NCBI RefSeq assembly: GCF_018130785.1 | Contig: NZ_JAFCJT010000005.1 | Location: 248,001 to 312,000, forward strand | DNA from: Bradyrhizobium liaoningense | GTDB taxonomy: Bacteria > Pseudomonadota > Alphaproteobacteria > Rhizobiales > Xanthobacteraceae | Length of the DNA stretch: 64,000 nucleotides | Reading direction: 5' to 3' | In this document: one piece after another, positions 25,761 through 39,012 of the stretch | How positions within the stretch are numbered: the first letter of the stretch is position 1 | Layout: every line of letters starts with the position of its first letter | Made by a program: the position numbers and the translations under genes | The notes under the pieces: generated by a model | What the model saw: the letters and a program-made list of their open reading frames with translations, nothing else | The model's database searches: none | Told to the model about the DNA's origin: nothing

Positions 25761-25789
25761 AATATATGGACAGATAGATGCAGATGCAA
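25761..25789 (-). promoter_or_regulatory. irr: irr promoter (-35 TTGCAT, -10 TATATT)
   Basis: On the minus strand TTGCAT (25789-25784) and TATATT (25766-25761) are 17 bases apart, a good sigma-70-type spacing. The start of irr is about 40 bases further. The hexamer repeat listed separately lies between and over the -35 box. Confidence 0.6.
25771..25788 (-). promoter_or_regulatory. irr: Fur-type site: three hexamer direct repeats
   Basis: Minus strand reads TGCATC TGCATC TATCTG, two identical hexamers and one imperfect copy. This agrees with the three imperfect direct-repeat hexamers that I recall as the Bradyrhizobium Fur site in the irr promoter. Its overlap with the -35 box fits repression by Fur-iron. 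Confidence 0.65.
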
Positions 25790-26069
25790 GTTTCTCGCAA
25801 CTAGAGAGGTTCTAATCCGAAGTGGAACCGGGCGAGCACGCGGTCATTTTACCTTCATGAGATCGCTTTGCCACCCGAAGTGCCTGTGTTAGAGAGCGCG
25901 CGGTTCCGCTTGGCCGATATGGCGCAGCCGGGCGTTGAGGCCCGTCCCGCAGTCCATCGGGGCTCGTGGCAGTCGCCTGACGACGGCAATTGGCGCTGCT
26001 TTCCGAACGAAACGGGACCCATTTTTGCCAGAAACGCCGCTCAATCGGGGTTAGAACAGAGGCTTCCGC

Positions 26070-26591
26070 ATGCTGAACAGGCGCAATGGTTACGAATACG
26101 AAGATCTGCTGGCATGTGCCCGCGGCGAGATGTTCGGTCCGGGCAATGCCCAGCTGCCGCTGCCGCCGATGCTGATGTTCGACCGTATCACGGAAATCAA
26201 CGACAATGGTGGCGAGTTCGGCAAGGGCGTGGTGCGCGCCGAGCTCGACGTGAAGCCCGACCTCTGGTTCTACGGCTGCCACTTCAAGAACGATCCCGTT
26301 ATGCCCGGCTGCCTCGGTCTCGATGCGCTGTGGCAAATGGTCGGCTTTTTCCTGGGCTGGAGCGGCGGTGAAGGTCGTGGCCGCGCGCTTGGCCTGAACG
26401 AGCTGAAGTTCAGCGGTCAGGTGCTGCCTGAGGCCCGCAAGGTTGTGTACAACATCGACATCAAGCGTGTGATGCGTTCAAAGCTGGTGCTCGGCATCGC
26501 CGACGGATGGCTTTCGGTCGATGACCAGATTATCTATCGCGCGAAGGACCTGAAGGTCGGCTTGTTCAAGCAGGGAACGAGCCTGGGCTGA
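26070..26591 (+). CDS. fabA: 3-hydroxydecanoyl-ACP dehydratase/isomerase
   Basis: 173 residues, a hotdog-fold enzyme that dehydrates 3-hydroxydecanoyl-ACP and isomerises trans-2 to cis-3-decenoyl-ACP, the entry to unsaturated fatty acids. The active-site pair is H71 ([15 protein letters not shown]) and D85 (LGLDALWQ). It is the first gene of fabA-fabB-fabI, 40 bases before fabB. It begins about 350 bases from divergent irr. Confidence 0.97.
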   Translation: MLNRRNGYEYEDLLACARGEMFGPGNAQLPLPPMLMFDRITEINDNGGEFGKGVVRAELDVKPDLWFYGCHFKNDPVMPGCLGLDALWQMVGFFLGWSGGEGRGRALGLNELKFSGQVLPEARKVVYNIDIKRVMRSKLVLGIADGWLSVDDQIIYRAKDLKVGLFKQGTSLG

Positions 26592-26631
26592 GCGCATCAT
26601 CCAGGAAGACAACGATTTAGGCGAGGCTGAC

Positions 26632-27855
26632 ATGAGGCGGGTTGTGGTCACCGGGATGGGCATTGTCTCGTCGATCGGAAACAACACCCAGGAAGTGCTT
26701 GCGAGCCTCCACGAGGCGAAGTCGGGCATTTCGCGGGCTGAGAAATATGCCGAACTCGGCTTCCGTTCGCAGGTGCAAGGTGCGCCGACGATCGATCCTG
26801 CGACGGTTGTCGACCGGCGTGCAATGCGCTTCCTCGGCCAGGGCGCGGGCTGGAATCACATCGCGATGGAGCAGGCGATCCAGGACTCCGGTCTGTCGCC
26901 CGAAGAAGTCTCCAACGTCCGCACCGGCATCATCATGGGCTCCGGCGGCCCGTCCGCCCGCACCATCGTCGAATCTGCCGACATCACCCGTACCAAGGGA
27001 CCGAAGCGCGTCGGACCGTTTGCAGTGCCGAAGGCGATGTCGTCCACGGCCTCCGCGACGCTCGCGACCTGGTTCAAGATCAAGGGCGTGAATTATTCGA
27101 TCTCTTCGGCCTGCGCGACGTCGAACCACTGCGTCGGCAACGCCTATGAGACGATCCAGATCGGCAAGCAGGACGTCATCTTCGCCGGCGGCTGCGAGGA
27201 ACTGGACTGGTCGCTCTCGGTGCTGTTCGACGCCATGGGTGCGATGTCGTCAAAGTACAATGATACGCCCGCCACCGCCTCGCGTCCCTACGACGTCAAC
27301 CGCGACGGCTTCGTCATCGCCGGCGGCGCCGGCGTGCTGGTGCTGGAAGAGCTCGAACATGCCAAGGCGCGCGGTGCGCGCATTTACGGCGAGATCGTCG
27401 GCTACGGCGCGACGTCGGACGGCTACGACATGGTCGCGCCGTCGGGTGAGGGCGCCGAGCGCTGCATGCGCATGGCGATGTCCACCGTGAAGACCAAGGT
27501 CGACTACATCAATCCGCACGCGACCTCGACCCCGGCCGGCGATCCGCCGGAAATCGATGCGCTCCGCCGCGTGTTCGGCGCCGGTGAAAAGTGCCCGCCG
27601 ATCTCGGCGACCAAGGCGCTGACCGGTCACTCGCTCGGTGCGACCGGCGTGCAGGAAGCGATCTATTCGCTGCTGATGATGAACAACGGCTTCATCTGCG
27701 AGAGCGCGCACATCCAGGAGCTCGATCCCGTGTTCGCCGACATGCCGATCGTGCGCAAGCGCATCGACAACGCCAAGATCGGCACCGTGCTGTCGAACTC
27801 CTTTGGCTTCGGCGGCACCAACGCCACGCTGGTGTTCAGCCGGCTGGATGTGTGA
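26632..27855 (+). CDS. fabB: 3-oxoacyl-ACP synthase I
   Basis: 407 residues, the beta-ketoacyl-ACP synthase that extends cis-3-decenoyl-ACP with malonyl-ACP, partner of FabA. Catalytic triad: C161 ([10 protein letters not shown]), H296 ([11 protein letters not shown]) and H333 ([11 protein letters not shown]). The C-terminal [10 protein letters not shown] loop is typical. It lies 40 bases after fabA and upstream of fabI, separated from it by a palindromic repeat. Confidence 0.97.
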   Translation: MRRVVVTGMGIVSSIGNNTQEVLASLHEAKSGISRAEKYAELGFRSQVQGAPTIDPATVVDRRAMRFLGQGAGWNHIAMEQAIQDSGLSPEEVSNVRTGIIMGSGGPSARTIVESADITRTKGPKRVGPFAVPKAMSSTASATLATWFKIKGVNYSISSACATSNHCVGNAYETIQIGKQDVIFAGGCEELDWSLSVLFDAMGAMSSKYNDTPATASRPYDVNRDGFVIAGGAGVLVLEELEHAKARGARIYGEIVGYGATSDGYDMVAPSGEGAERCMRMAMSTVKTKVDYINPHATSTPAGDPPEIDALRRVFGAGEKCPPISATKALTGHSLGATGVQEAIYSLLMMNNGFICESAHIQELDPVFADMPIVRKRIDNAKIGTVLSNSFGFGGTNATLVFSRLDV

Positions 27856-27884
27856 CGTCATTGCGGACGCACTGGTAGTTTTTT

Positions 27885-27970
27885 CGTCATGGCCGGGCTC
27901 GTCCCGGCCATCCACGTCTTTGCCACCAGTTGCGAAAGAACGTGGATGCCCGGGACAAGCCGGGCATGAT
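27885..27970. repeat. Palindromic repeat between fabB and fabI
   Basis: Imperfect long inverted repeat: catggccgggctcgtcccgg and ccatccacgt on the left, acgtggatgcccgggacaag and ccgggcatgat on the right. Same family as 25136-25206. It sits inside the fabABI operon, so it could process the mRNA or reduce read-through into fabI. Confidence 0.75.
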
Positions 27971-27993
27971 GGAGAGCGGAGAGTAATTGCGAG

Positions 27994-28791
27994 ATGGAAG
28001 GACTGATGAAAGGCAAGCGCGGTCTGATCATGGGCATCGCCAATGATCATTCGATCGCCTGGGGCATGGCGAAGACGCTGCATGCCCATGGCGCCGAGCT
28101 TGCCTTCACCTTCCAGGGCGAGGCCCTGGGCAAGCGCGTCAAGCCGCTGGCGGAATCGCTTGGTGTGGATCTGGTTCTGCCCTGCGACGTCGAGGACATC
28201 GCCAGCGTCGATGCGACCTTCGATGTGCTCCGCGAAAAATGGGGCAAGCTCGATTTCGTCATCCACGCAATCGGCTTTGCCGACAAGAACGAGCTCAAGG
28301 GCCGCTACGCCGACACCAGCCGCGAGAATTTTTCGCGCACCATGGTGATCTCCTGCTTCTCCTTCACGGAAATAGCAAAACGCGCTGCCGAGCTGATGAC
28401 GGAGGGCGGCAGCATGATCACGCTGACGTTCGGCGCCTCGGAGCGCGCGATGCCGAACTATAACGTGATGGGCGTGGCCAAGGCGGCTCTGGAAGCTTCC
28501 GTGCGCTACCTTGCCTCCGATTTCGGCCCTCGCGGCATTCGCGTCAACGCGATCTCCGCGGGCCCCATCCGCACGCTCGCCGGCTCCGGCATCGGCGAGG
28601 CGCGCGCGATGTTCGCCTACATGCAGAAGCACTCGCCGCTCCGCCGCGGCGTCACGCTCGACGAGCTCGGCGGCTCCGCGCTGTATCTGTTGTCGGACCT
28701 CTCCGGCGGCGTGACCGGCGAGATCCACTATGTCGATTCCGGCTACAACATCGTCCTGATGCCGAGGCCGGACGATCTGAAGCCGGAATAG
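27994..28791 (+). CDS. fabI: Enoyl-ACP reductase (NADH), FabI
   Basis: 265 residues, an SDR-family enoyl-ACP reductase that completes each elongation cycle. The loop GIANDHSIAWGMA binds NADH. The catalytic pair is Y156 and K163 (PNYNVMGVAK). It lacks any unusual insert. The ATG at 27994 (MEGLMKGKRG) has GGAGAG about ten bases upstream; the second ATG, four codons on, has AAGGA before it and could be used instead. It follows fabB after a hairpin repeat and is probably co-transcribed. Confidence 0.95.
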   Translation: MEGLMKGKRGLIMGIANDHSIAWGMAKTLHAHGAELAFTFQGEALGKRVKPLAESLGVDLVLPCDVEDIASVDATFDVLREKWGKLDFVIHAIGFADKNELKGRYADTSRENFSRTMVISCFSFTEIAKRAAELMTEGGSMITLTFGASERAMPNYNVMGVAKAALEASVRYLASDFGPRGIRVNAISAGPIRTLAGSGIGEARAMFAYMQKHSPLRRGVTLDELGGSALYLLSDLSGGVTGEIHYVDSGYNIVLMPRPDDLKPE

Positions 28792-28863
28792 ATACGTTCA
28801 CCGGCAACGTTGTCATGCCCCGCCTAGTGCGCAAGAGCGCACGATGACAGCGACCGAGTTGCT

Positions 28864-29460
28864 CTAACCCGCCGCGATCTTCTCGGCGCGCTGGAACGCC
28901 GGCCGCGCCATGCAGCGTGCGATATAGGCATCGAAGGCCGGACGCGACGGCACCATCTTGAACAGTCGCACTGCGAAATTCAGTCCTGAGCCGATCGTGA
29001 TGTCGGCGGCCGAAAATTCGTCGCCCAGGATCCACGGTCCCTTCGCGAGCGCAGCTTCCAGCACGTCGAAGACCTGCGTCGCGCTGCCCCAGGCCGCGGT
29101 CGAGGTCGGCACCTCGATCTTGGTGAAGATCTGGATGATGGCGGGCTCGATGCAGCCCGGCGAGAAGAACAGCCATTGCAGATAGCGCGCGCGGCGCGGG
29201 TCGGTCATGGCGGGCGCCAGCTTCGTCTCGGGATAGCGATCGGCGATGTAGGCGCAGATCGCCGCGGCTTCGCCGAGCGCGGCCTCGCCGTCGGCGAGCG
29301 CCGGGACCTTGCCCATCGGATTGACCTTCAAATAATCCGGCGCCTTCTGCGCGCCGGTCGAAATGTCGGTCAGCACGCGCTCATAGGGAAGGCCGCTCTC
29401 CTCCATCAGCCAGAGCGTCGAAAACGAGCGCGAGCGGGGCGACCAATAGAGCTTGATCAT
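28864..29460 (-). CDS. Glutathione S-transferase family protein
   Basis: 198 residues. The N-terminal thioredoxin-like domain (MIKLYWSPRSRSFSTLWLME, VNPMGKVPAL with the cis-Pro, GEAAAICAYIADRYP) binds glutathione. The C-terminal helical domain is shown by GDEFSAADITIGSGLNF. Ser/Tyr use is not certain; Ser10 or Ser12 is likely. Substrate unknown. It faces fabI convergently. The start ATG at 29460 begins the first beta strand. Confidence 0.9.
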   Translation of the reverse strand: MIKLYWSPRSRSFSTLWLMEESGLPYERVLTDISTGAQKAPDYLKVNPMGKVPALADGEAALGEAAAICAYIADRYPETKLAPAMTDPRRARYLQWLFFSPGCIEPAIIQIFTKIEVPTSTAAWGSATQVFDVLEAALAKGPWILGDEFSAADITIGSGLNFAVRLFKMVPSRPAFDAYIARCMARPAFQRAEKIAAG

Positions 29461-29658
29461 GGTGCGGAACCTTCTATCGGCGGGAGGCGCGGCGAGAGCC
29501 CATTCATTGCGTGTCTGCTCCGAATTCGCAACGCACTACGTCTGGGAGAGATGCGGCTCTCGGTAGCCGACATCTTGGTCAATGCGAAATCCGTCTGCGG
29601 GTTGACGGCGAACGCCTTCAATCAGAGCATCGCCGGATATGCGGGTCGTCGCAGCTGT

Positions 29659-30504
29659 TCACCTCGCTTCACGTGCGAAATAAGCCGGCAGAATCTTGTC
29701 CAGTCGCTTTGTCAGAAATTCGCGGGTGGTGTCGCGCAAGGCGGTGCTGTTGGCGGCGTCCGCCGCCGTTTCCGGGAACATGGATTTGTCCACCTTCCGC
29801 AGGAATTCGTTGTCGACGAAATTGTCGGCCAGATGCTTCATGACGCCTTCGAATGTGACAGCAGGCCCCTTCCTGATCTCGAATGTCTGGCCGTCGACGA
29901 CGATCACGCCGACATAGACGAAGACATACGCGTAGGAGATGAGACCGACACCCCGGCTGAAGATGCCGACGCCGCTGAGCGTCTGATTGGTCCCGTCTAG
30001 CTGTCCTTCATTGCGCATGACGACGACATAGCGCTCGCAGCCGGCATTGCCCGCGACCTGACGGACCAGGTTCGAGAGCTCATCGCGCCGATTGCGAAAC
30101 AGGCCGCCCTTCGGATGGTAATAGGAATCGAAGGCGCCCTTGGCGTAGGGAATCCGTCGCACCGGAATCGTTCCGGCAGCCGCGCGCACCCGCGCAAAGG
30201 TGAGGTCGTCGAGGCCCCAGGATACCGGTACTTCCGCATAATCGTTGCCGAACACGGTCAGCCCGATCTTCTGGACGACGAAGAGGTCCTGCGTCGCCGC
30301 AATCACGCCGATGCCGCAAGGCCCGGTGCTTGCGGGCTCCGCAGGCTTGGCTGGAGCCTGTGGTTTCGGCGCTGCTTTCCTGGCAACCGGTTTTGCCTGC
30401 TGAGTGGTCTGAGCGGCGGGCGGGGTTGTTGCGGGAGGCGTTTGCGCCGCTGCTGGGGCCAGAACGGACAGCAGGACGAGCACCGAGGCAGCAAATCGAA
30501 ACAT
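29659..30504 (-). CDS. Exported protein of unknown function with Pro/Ala-rich linker
   Basis: 281 residues from the ATG at 30504. A signal peptide (MFRFAASVLVLLSVLAPAAA) is followed by a low-complexity Pro/Ala/Lys/Gln linker (about 22-60) and a folded domain with two cysteines (GPCGIGVI, NAGCERYV) and a hydrophobic strand (GVGLISYAYVFVYVGVIVV). I do not recognise the family. The likely location is periplasmic or outer-membrane associated. It is alone between a GST and a GNAT gene. Confidence 0.7.
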   Translation of the reverse strand: MFRFAASVLVLLSVLAPAAAQTPPATTPPAAQTTQQAKPVARKAAPKPQAPAKPAEPASTGPCGIGVIAATQDLFVVQKIGLTVFGNDYAEVPVSWGLDDLTFARVRAAAGTIPVRRIPYAKGAFDSYYHPKGGLFRNRRDELSNLVRQVAGNAGCERYVVVMRNEGQLDGTNQTLSGVGIFSRGVGLISYAYVFVYVGVIVVDGQTFEIRKGPAVTFEGVMKHLADNFVDNEFLRKVDKSMFPETAADAANSTALRDTTREFLTKRLDKILPAYFAREAR

Positions 30505-30594
30505 GGATTCCGGGGATCGACGGCAGGAGGATATCGGCCGCGCCACACTAGGGTGGGATCGTGACAACCGCAAGCTGCACCCGGAGGTCGCCGT

Positions 30595-31059
30595 CTATTC
30601 GGTGGGCCGCTGCCGCTTCCACCGGTAATACTTCATCACGAAGCCATTCGATGGCTCGATCTCCTCCTTCTCGAACACGAAGCCTTCGCGCTCGTACCAG
30701 CGCCAGGCCTTTTCGTTCTCACGTACGCAGCGCAGGTACATTTCATCCGGCATTTGCGTGCGCGTGAAGGCGAGCAATTGTCGTCCGAGCGACTGCCCCT
30801 GGTAGGCGGGCCCGACGAAAAGCATGTCGAGATAGCGTTTTGGCAGATGCAGCGCCAGCATGGCGGCGATGGTGCCGTTATCGTCGGCGACGAACAGGCT
30901 CCAGCCGTTCTCGATCTCGCGCCTTATGCGCGCACGCAGATTGGCGAGCAGGAAGGCGCTCGCCTCGCCGAAGCCGGTCGAGACCCAGCTTTCCATCCAG
31001 ACGCGGCCGACCTCGTCATATTCGTCGGCGCGGGCGGGACGGATGATCGGATCAGGCAT
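30595..31059 (-). CDS. GNAT-family N-acetyltransferase
   Basis: 154 residues. The acetyl-CoA binding motif A reads LFVGPAYQGQSLGRQLL, followed by RCVRENEKAWRWYEREGF, the motif B helix of small-molecule GNATs. Substrate cannot be predicted. It starts about 75 bases from the oxyR stop, both on the minus strand. Confidence 0.88.
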   Translation of the reverse strand: MPDPIIRPARADEYDEVGRVWMESWVSTGFGEASAFLLANLRARIRREIENGWSLFVADDNGTIAAMLALHLPKRYLDMLFVGPAYQGQSLGRQLLAFTRTQMPDEMYLRCVRENEKAWRWYEREGFVFEKEEIEPSNGFVMKYYRWKRQRPTE

Positions 31060-31136
31060 TGGTGCTCTCGGTTCGATCTGCCCGGCACAAGCGGGAGGTC
31101 ACTTGAATGATCTCGGTCGTCTCTGAAAATTCCCGC

Positions 31137-32063
31137 CTAGGCACGCTGGCTGCGCGCGGCTTGCTTCGGGCGCGCTTTGCCGGCTGACAAACACACCACT
31201 TCGGAGATCTGCAGGAGCTGGCGCGCCAGCGGGCTGGTCTTGCGCCACACCATGCCGATGGTGCGCGAGGGCTCGGGGTCGCGGAAGCGCGCGAGCGAAA
31301 CCGAGGCGGATCGCGTCTCCACCGGCACGGCCATCTCCGGAATCAGCGTGACGCCGATGCCGGCGCTGACCATCTGGACCAGCGTCGACAGCGAATTCGC
31401 GTCCAGCATTTCGCGCGGCGGCGCCGATTGCATGTTGCAGAACGATAGCGCCTGATCGCGGAAGCAGTGGCCCTCTTCGAGCAGCAGCAGCCGCATCTCG
31501 CGCATCATCTCGCGCGAGGGTACCGGCGTGCCTTCGTCGGAGCCAGGGCGCACCAGCAGGAATTTTTCATCGAACAGCGCGACCTCGGTGAGCGAAGGCT
31601 CTGACACCGGCAATGCGACGATGGCGGTGTCGAGCCGGCCTTCGACGAGCTCCTGGATCAGCCGCGGTGTCATCGTCTCGCGCACGCGGATGTCGAGCTC
31701 CGGATGCATGCGGGTGAGATTCTTGGTGATGGTGGGCAGGAGATAGGGCGCGATCGTCGGGATCATGCCGATCCGCAGGCGACCCGAGAAACGGTCCTGC
31801 GAGGCGCGGGCGAAATCGCCGAGCTCGTCGACCGAGCGCAAAATGTCGCGGACGCGCTGCGCGAGTTCCTCACCGAACCGGGTCAGTGCGACCTGCCGGG
31901 CGCTGCGCTCCAGCAGCAGGCCGCCGAGCGCCTCCTCCAACTCCTTGATCTGCATCGACAAGGCCGGCTGCGAGATGGAACAGGACTCAGCCGCGCGGCC
32001 GAAATGACCATGACGCGCCAGCGCGTCGAAATACCGGAGCTGTCGCAGGGTGACGTTGAGCAT
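31137..32063 (-). CDS. oxyR: Peroxide sensor OxyR (LysR family)
   Basis: 308 residues. An N-terminal LysR winged helix (RQLRYFDALARHGHFGRAAE) is followed by the regulatory domain carrying the redox pair C200 and C209 in EEGHCFRDQALSFC, equivalent to E. coli Cys199/Cys208 that form a disulfide on H2O2. It is divergent from katG, with 115 bases between starts, the classic OxyR-KatG arrangement, so katG is the expected target. A CGATCA...TGATCG inverted pair at 32092-32110 lies in this gap. Confidence 0.94.
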   Translation of the reverse strand: MLNVTLRQLRYFDALARHGHFGRAAESCSISQPALSMQIKELEEALGGLLLERSARQVALTRFGEELAQRVRDILRSVDELGDFARASQDRFSGRLRIGMIPTIAPYLLPTITKNLTRMHPELDIRVRETMTPRLIQELVEGRLDTAIVALPVSEPSLTEVALFDEKFLLVRPGSDEGTPVPSREMMREMRLLLLEEGHCFRDQALSFCNMQSAPPREMLDANSLSTLVQMVSAGIGVTLIPEMAVPVETRSASVSLARFRDPEPSRTIGMVWRKTSPLARQLLQISEVVCLSAGKARPKQAARSQRA

Positions 32064-32124
32064 CAGGAAATCTTATTGCAGCGATCATTAAAGTCAACTT
32101 CACCTGATCGAACGCGAAGCTTAG

Positions 32125-34344
<2,220 letters not shown>

Positions 34345-34371
34345 TCCCTGAGCTTTAAGCAAGCGACAAAC

Positions 34372-34398
34372 AAAAAGGGCGGCCGCGAGGCCGCCCTT
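34372..34398. terminator. Intrinsic terminator between convergent katG and pnp
   Basis: A 10-bp stem aagggcggcc / ggccgccctt with a four-base loop. On the minus strand it is followed by five T (34376-34372), so it is a good intrinsic terminator for pnp; on the plus strand the following cttcgtgttt is a weaker one for katG. Confidence 0.8.
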
Positions 34399-34421
34399 CG
34401 TGTTTCTGATGTGCGGAGCGA

Positions 34422-36575
<2,154 letters not shown>

Positions 36576-36616
36576 AGAGGTCTTCTTTCATGGGTTCTCG
36601 AAAGAAAGACGGGCCG

Positions 36617-36691
36617 AAAAACAAAAACCATGCGCAAGATTGCGGGACGTTGATCGAAGCGGGCGATCAGCGTCCTGCGATCCTGCCATGG
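36617..36691 (-). promoter_or_regulatory. pnp: Long imperfect hairpin in the pnp leader
   Basis: On the minus strand the arm starting CCATGGCAGGATCGCAGGAC (36691 down) pairs imperfectly with the arm ending CAATCTTGCGCATGG (to 36628). The inner TGATCG / CGATCA stem is exact. TTTTTGTTTTT follows (36627-36617). It resembles either an attenuator or the double-stranded RNase III substrate that controls pnp in enterics. Confidence 0.6.
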
Positions 36692-36847
36692 TTTTCGGAT
36701 TTCGGATGGCGTCCATCCTTTCGGGTCATACGGGCGCCTTGCCCGTTGTGCCCAGCCGCCGGATTGCTGCTGGACTGTCAGTCGGCACGAACGCGAGCAC
36801 CGAATTGCGGTCCTCGCCCACCGTGCCCCGGATGCTAGCCGTCACTC

Positions 36848-36896
36848 GAGCATGATCCGGAAAAGTGCAAAGCGGTTTTCCGAAAAGATCATGCTC
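36848..36896. repeat. Palindrome gagcatgatc...gatcatgctc
   Basis: Exact ten-base outer arms (36848-36857 and 36887-36896) with an inner cggaaaa / ttttccg pair. This unit is, from memory, a very common intergenic hairpin in rhizobial genomes. Non-coding. Confidence 0.75.
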
Positions 36897-37004
36897 AAAC
36901 AACAATCCAAAGTGCGATTCATATCGCGCTTTGGGCTCGCACCCGATGCGCACGCAGCCTCGATCAAAAACCTTTAAAAAAACGCTTTCGCTCGAAACCG
37001 CGCA

Positions 37005-37029
37005 CGAAAACGCGCGCCAGTGGCGCGCG
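37005..37029 (-). terminator. rpsO: rpsO intrinsic terminator
   Basis: Minus strand: CGCGCGCC, loop ACT, GGCGCGCG, then TTTTCG. It is an eight-base GC stem followed by a short T-run, ten bases after the rpsO stop. Confidence 0.75.
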
Positions 37030-37038
37030 CAGGAACAC

Positions 37039-37308
37039 TTAACGACGAATGTTGTGCTTCTCGAGCAGCGCCTTGTAACGCGCCTCGTCCCTCTTCTTGA
37101 GGTAGTCGAGGAGCGAGCGGCGGGTCGAAACCAGCTTCAAGAGGCCGCGACGCGAATGGTTGTCCTTCACGTGGGTCTTGAAATGGTTGGTGAGGTTGTT
37201 GATGCGTTCCGACAGGATCGCGACCTGAACCTCTGGCGAGCCGGTGTCGCCGGCCTTGTTGGCATTCGTCTTGATGACTTCCGCTTTGCGTTCTGCGGCA
37301 ATCGACAT
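37039..37308 (-). CDS. rpsO: 30S ribosomal protein S15
   Basis: 89 residues, the standard length, from the ATG at 37308 ([13 protein letters not shown]). S15 nucleates assembly of the central domain of the 30S subunit by binding 16S helix 20-22 junctions. Family marks: [31 protein letters not shown] and the basic C-terminus. It follows truB, with the truB TGA three bases upstream of the start, so truB-rpsO are co-transcribed and probably coupled. Confidence 0.98.
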   Translation of the reverse strand: MSIAAERKAEVIKTNANKAGDTGSPEVQVAILSERINNLTNHFKTHVKDNHSRRGLLKLVSTRRSLLDYLKKRDEARYKALLEKHNIRR

Positions 37309-37310
37309 CG

Positions 37311-38429
37311 TCAATTTCTCTCGTTGCGACCGGTGCTGGCAGTCAGACCGGTCAGGTTGAACACACGCTTGGGGATGATTTCGCCGTTGCCGACTTCAGC
37401 AAGCGCCAAGAGACGGCCTGCCACCGTGACATAGACTGTGCCGCTACTAGTGGGCGCATCCCGTCCGCGCAATAAAACGGCCTGGCCCCGGTGGAGCCTT
37501 GCCGCATCAGCCCGAGTGACGGCCAGTGCCGGGATGTCGTCCAGCGCGGTCTCAACGGGCATAAGCGCGTCGGCGAGGCTGCCCTCGCCGGACGCGGCTC
37601 TATCGCATAAAGCCTCCAACTGATCCAGCGGAATCATGTCGTTCTCGTCGAATGGGCCGACCAGGGTCCGCCGCAGCGCGCAGATATGGCCGAAAGTGCC
37701 GAGAATCCGGCCCATATCGCGGGCGAGCGCCCGGACATAGGTCCCCTTGCCGCACTCCGCCTCGAACACTGCCCGGTCGTTATCCGGTTGATCCACAAGG
37801 GCTAAATGGTGAATTTCGACCGGACGGGGGGCCAGTTCCACGACCTCGCCGTCGCGGGCGAGGTCATAGGCGCGCTCGCCCTGGACCTTGATCGCGGAAT
37901 AGCGCGGCGGGATCTGCTCGATCACCCCGGTAAAGCGGGGCAGGAGGGCCAGGATTGCCTCCCGCGTCGGGCGCTGGTCGGAGGTCGCGGTGACCCGGCC
38001 CTCGATGTCGTCGGTGTCGCGCTCCTCGCCCCAGCACACGGTGAACTGGTAGCGCTTGCGGCCGTCCATCACAAAGGGAACCGTCTTGGTGGCCTCGCCG
38101 AGCGCGATCGGCAGGCCGCCGGAGGCGAGCGGGTCGAGCGTGCCGGCGTGTCCCGCGCGCTTGGCGTTGAACAGGCGCTTGAGTACGGCGACCGCCTGCG
38201 TCGAGGTCATGCCGATCGGCTTGTCGAGCACGACCCAGCCATGGACATCGCGGCGGTCGCGGCGCGGCTGGTTGCCCTTCTGCTGCTTGGCGCGGGGATC
38301 GTTGTTGACGCGGCGCGGCTCCTGATGCGGCTGAGAATTGCCGCCGAGATCCGCAAAATTATTTTTCTGCACGTCGCGCTGATCGACTTCTTCGCTGCCG
38401 ATCGTGCCGTGAGCCGGGTCCATCGTCAT
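37311..38429 (-). CDS. truB: tRNA pseudouridine(55) synthase TruB
   Basis: 372 residues. It isomerises U55 of the T-loop in all elongator tRNAs. Catalytic D99 is in [29 protein letters not shown] and the RYSAIKV segment follow. The chain carries about 60 extra N-terminal polar residues rich in Gln, Asn and Arg before the first conserved element ([11 protein letters not shown]), of unknown role. The ATG overlaps the rbfA stop as ATGA. It is part of the infB-rbfA-truB-rpsO cluster. Confidence 0.96.
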   Translation of the reverse strand: MTMDPAHGTIGSEEVDQRDVQKNNFADLGGNSQPHQEPRRVNNDPRAKQQKGNQPRRDRRDVHGWVVLDKPIGMTSTQAVAVLKRLFNAKRAGHAGTLDPLASGGLPIALGEATKTVPFVMDGRKRYQFTVCWGEERDTDDIEGRVTATSDQRPTREAILALLPRFTGVIEQIPPRYSAIKVQGERAYDLARDGEVVELAPRPVEIHHLALVDQPDNDRAVFEAECGKGTYVRALARDMGRILGTFGHICALRRTLVGPFDENDMIPLDQLEALCDRAASGEGSLADALMPVETALDDIPALAVTRADAARLHRGQAVLLRGRDAPTSSGTVYVTVAGRLLALAEVGNGEIIPKRVFNLTGLTASTGRNERN

Positions 38430-38857
38430 TGCTCTTCTTCCCGATCCGAATCCGGATCCTGTTCCAGGTCCTTCTGCACCGCAGGTGTTCGCAAAAGCTT
38501 CTCGATCCGTTCCGCTTCGTCGAATCGTTCGTCGACGCGGAAACGAAGGTCAGGTGCAAATTTCAGGTTAACGCGCCGCGCGACTTCGCCGCGCAGGAAT
38601 TTCTTGTTGCGCTCGAGCGCAGCGATGACGACCTCGGTGTCGCGGCCACCAAGCGGCATCACATAGACTGTCGCGAGCTTCAGGTCGGGCGACATCCGTA
38701 CCTCCGGCACGGTGATGATGTGACCCTCGAGGTCATCATCATGCACATTGCCTTGCGCCAGAATCTCGGCCATCGCGTGGCGAACCTGCTCGCCGACACG
38801 CAACTGGCGTTGCGAGCCGCCCGGCGCGGAACTTTTCTTCTGATGGTGGCGGGGCAT
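38426..38857 (-). CDS. rbfA: Ribosome-binding factor A
   Basis: 143 residues, a small KH-like protein that helps 30S maturation (16S 5' end processing, cold adaptation). It matches the family at [22 protein letters not shown]-like [17 protein letters not shown] and [21 protein letters not shown]. The C-terminal acidic tail ([10 protein letters not shown]) is a common extension. Upstream gap to infB is 155 bases with a hairpin; it overlaps truB downstream. Confidence 0.96.
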   Translation of the reverse strand: MPRHHQKKSSAPGGSQRQLRVGEQVRHAMAEILAQGNVHDDDLEGHIITVPEVRMSPDLKLATVYVMPLGGRDTEVVIAALERNKKFLRGEVARRVNLKFAPDLRFRVDERFDEAERIEKLLRTPAVQKDLEQDPDSDREEEQ

Positions 38858-38930
38858 GATCGAAAATCACCTCGTCGTGCCCGCGTTTGGGACACGAGCA
38901 TTGTCATTTGTCCTGTTGAAACGAATGCGG

Positions 38931-38961
38931 TGCGATGGCCGGAATAAATCCGGCCATCGCA
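38931..38961. terminator. 13-bp hairpin between infB and rbfA
   Basis: Arms tgcgatggccgga (38931-38943) and its exact complement (38949-38961) with an ataaa loop. It has no T-run, so it is probably a processing or partial termination signal inside the nusA-infB-rbfA operon. Confidence 0.6.
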
Positions 38962-39012
38962 CTCCCGCAATTTCAGCTCAAAAAGATCCGGGCGCTTCGG
39001 TAAGATTTGGAC

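Larger units (their letters stand above)
25723..26069. other. irr-fabA divergent intergenic region
   Basis: 347 bases. The irr-proximal 90 bases hold the irr promoter and a Fur-like site (listed separately) and an imperfect TTAGAA-N3-CTCTAG palindrome at 25801-25815 resembling an iron control element. The remaining 250 bases before fabA have no clear box; the leader shows no tRNA or riboswitch fold I can recognise. Confidence 0.5.
36576..37038. other. rpsO-pnp intergenic region
   Basis: 463 bases without a gene. From the rpsO side: the rpsO terminator (37005-37029), a palindromic repeat (36848-36896) and a long leader hairpin close to pnp (36617-36691). The remaining sequence has no open frame of coding character. 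It must hold the pnp promoter or processing sites. Confidence 0.6.
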
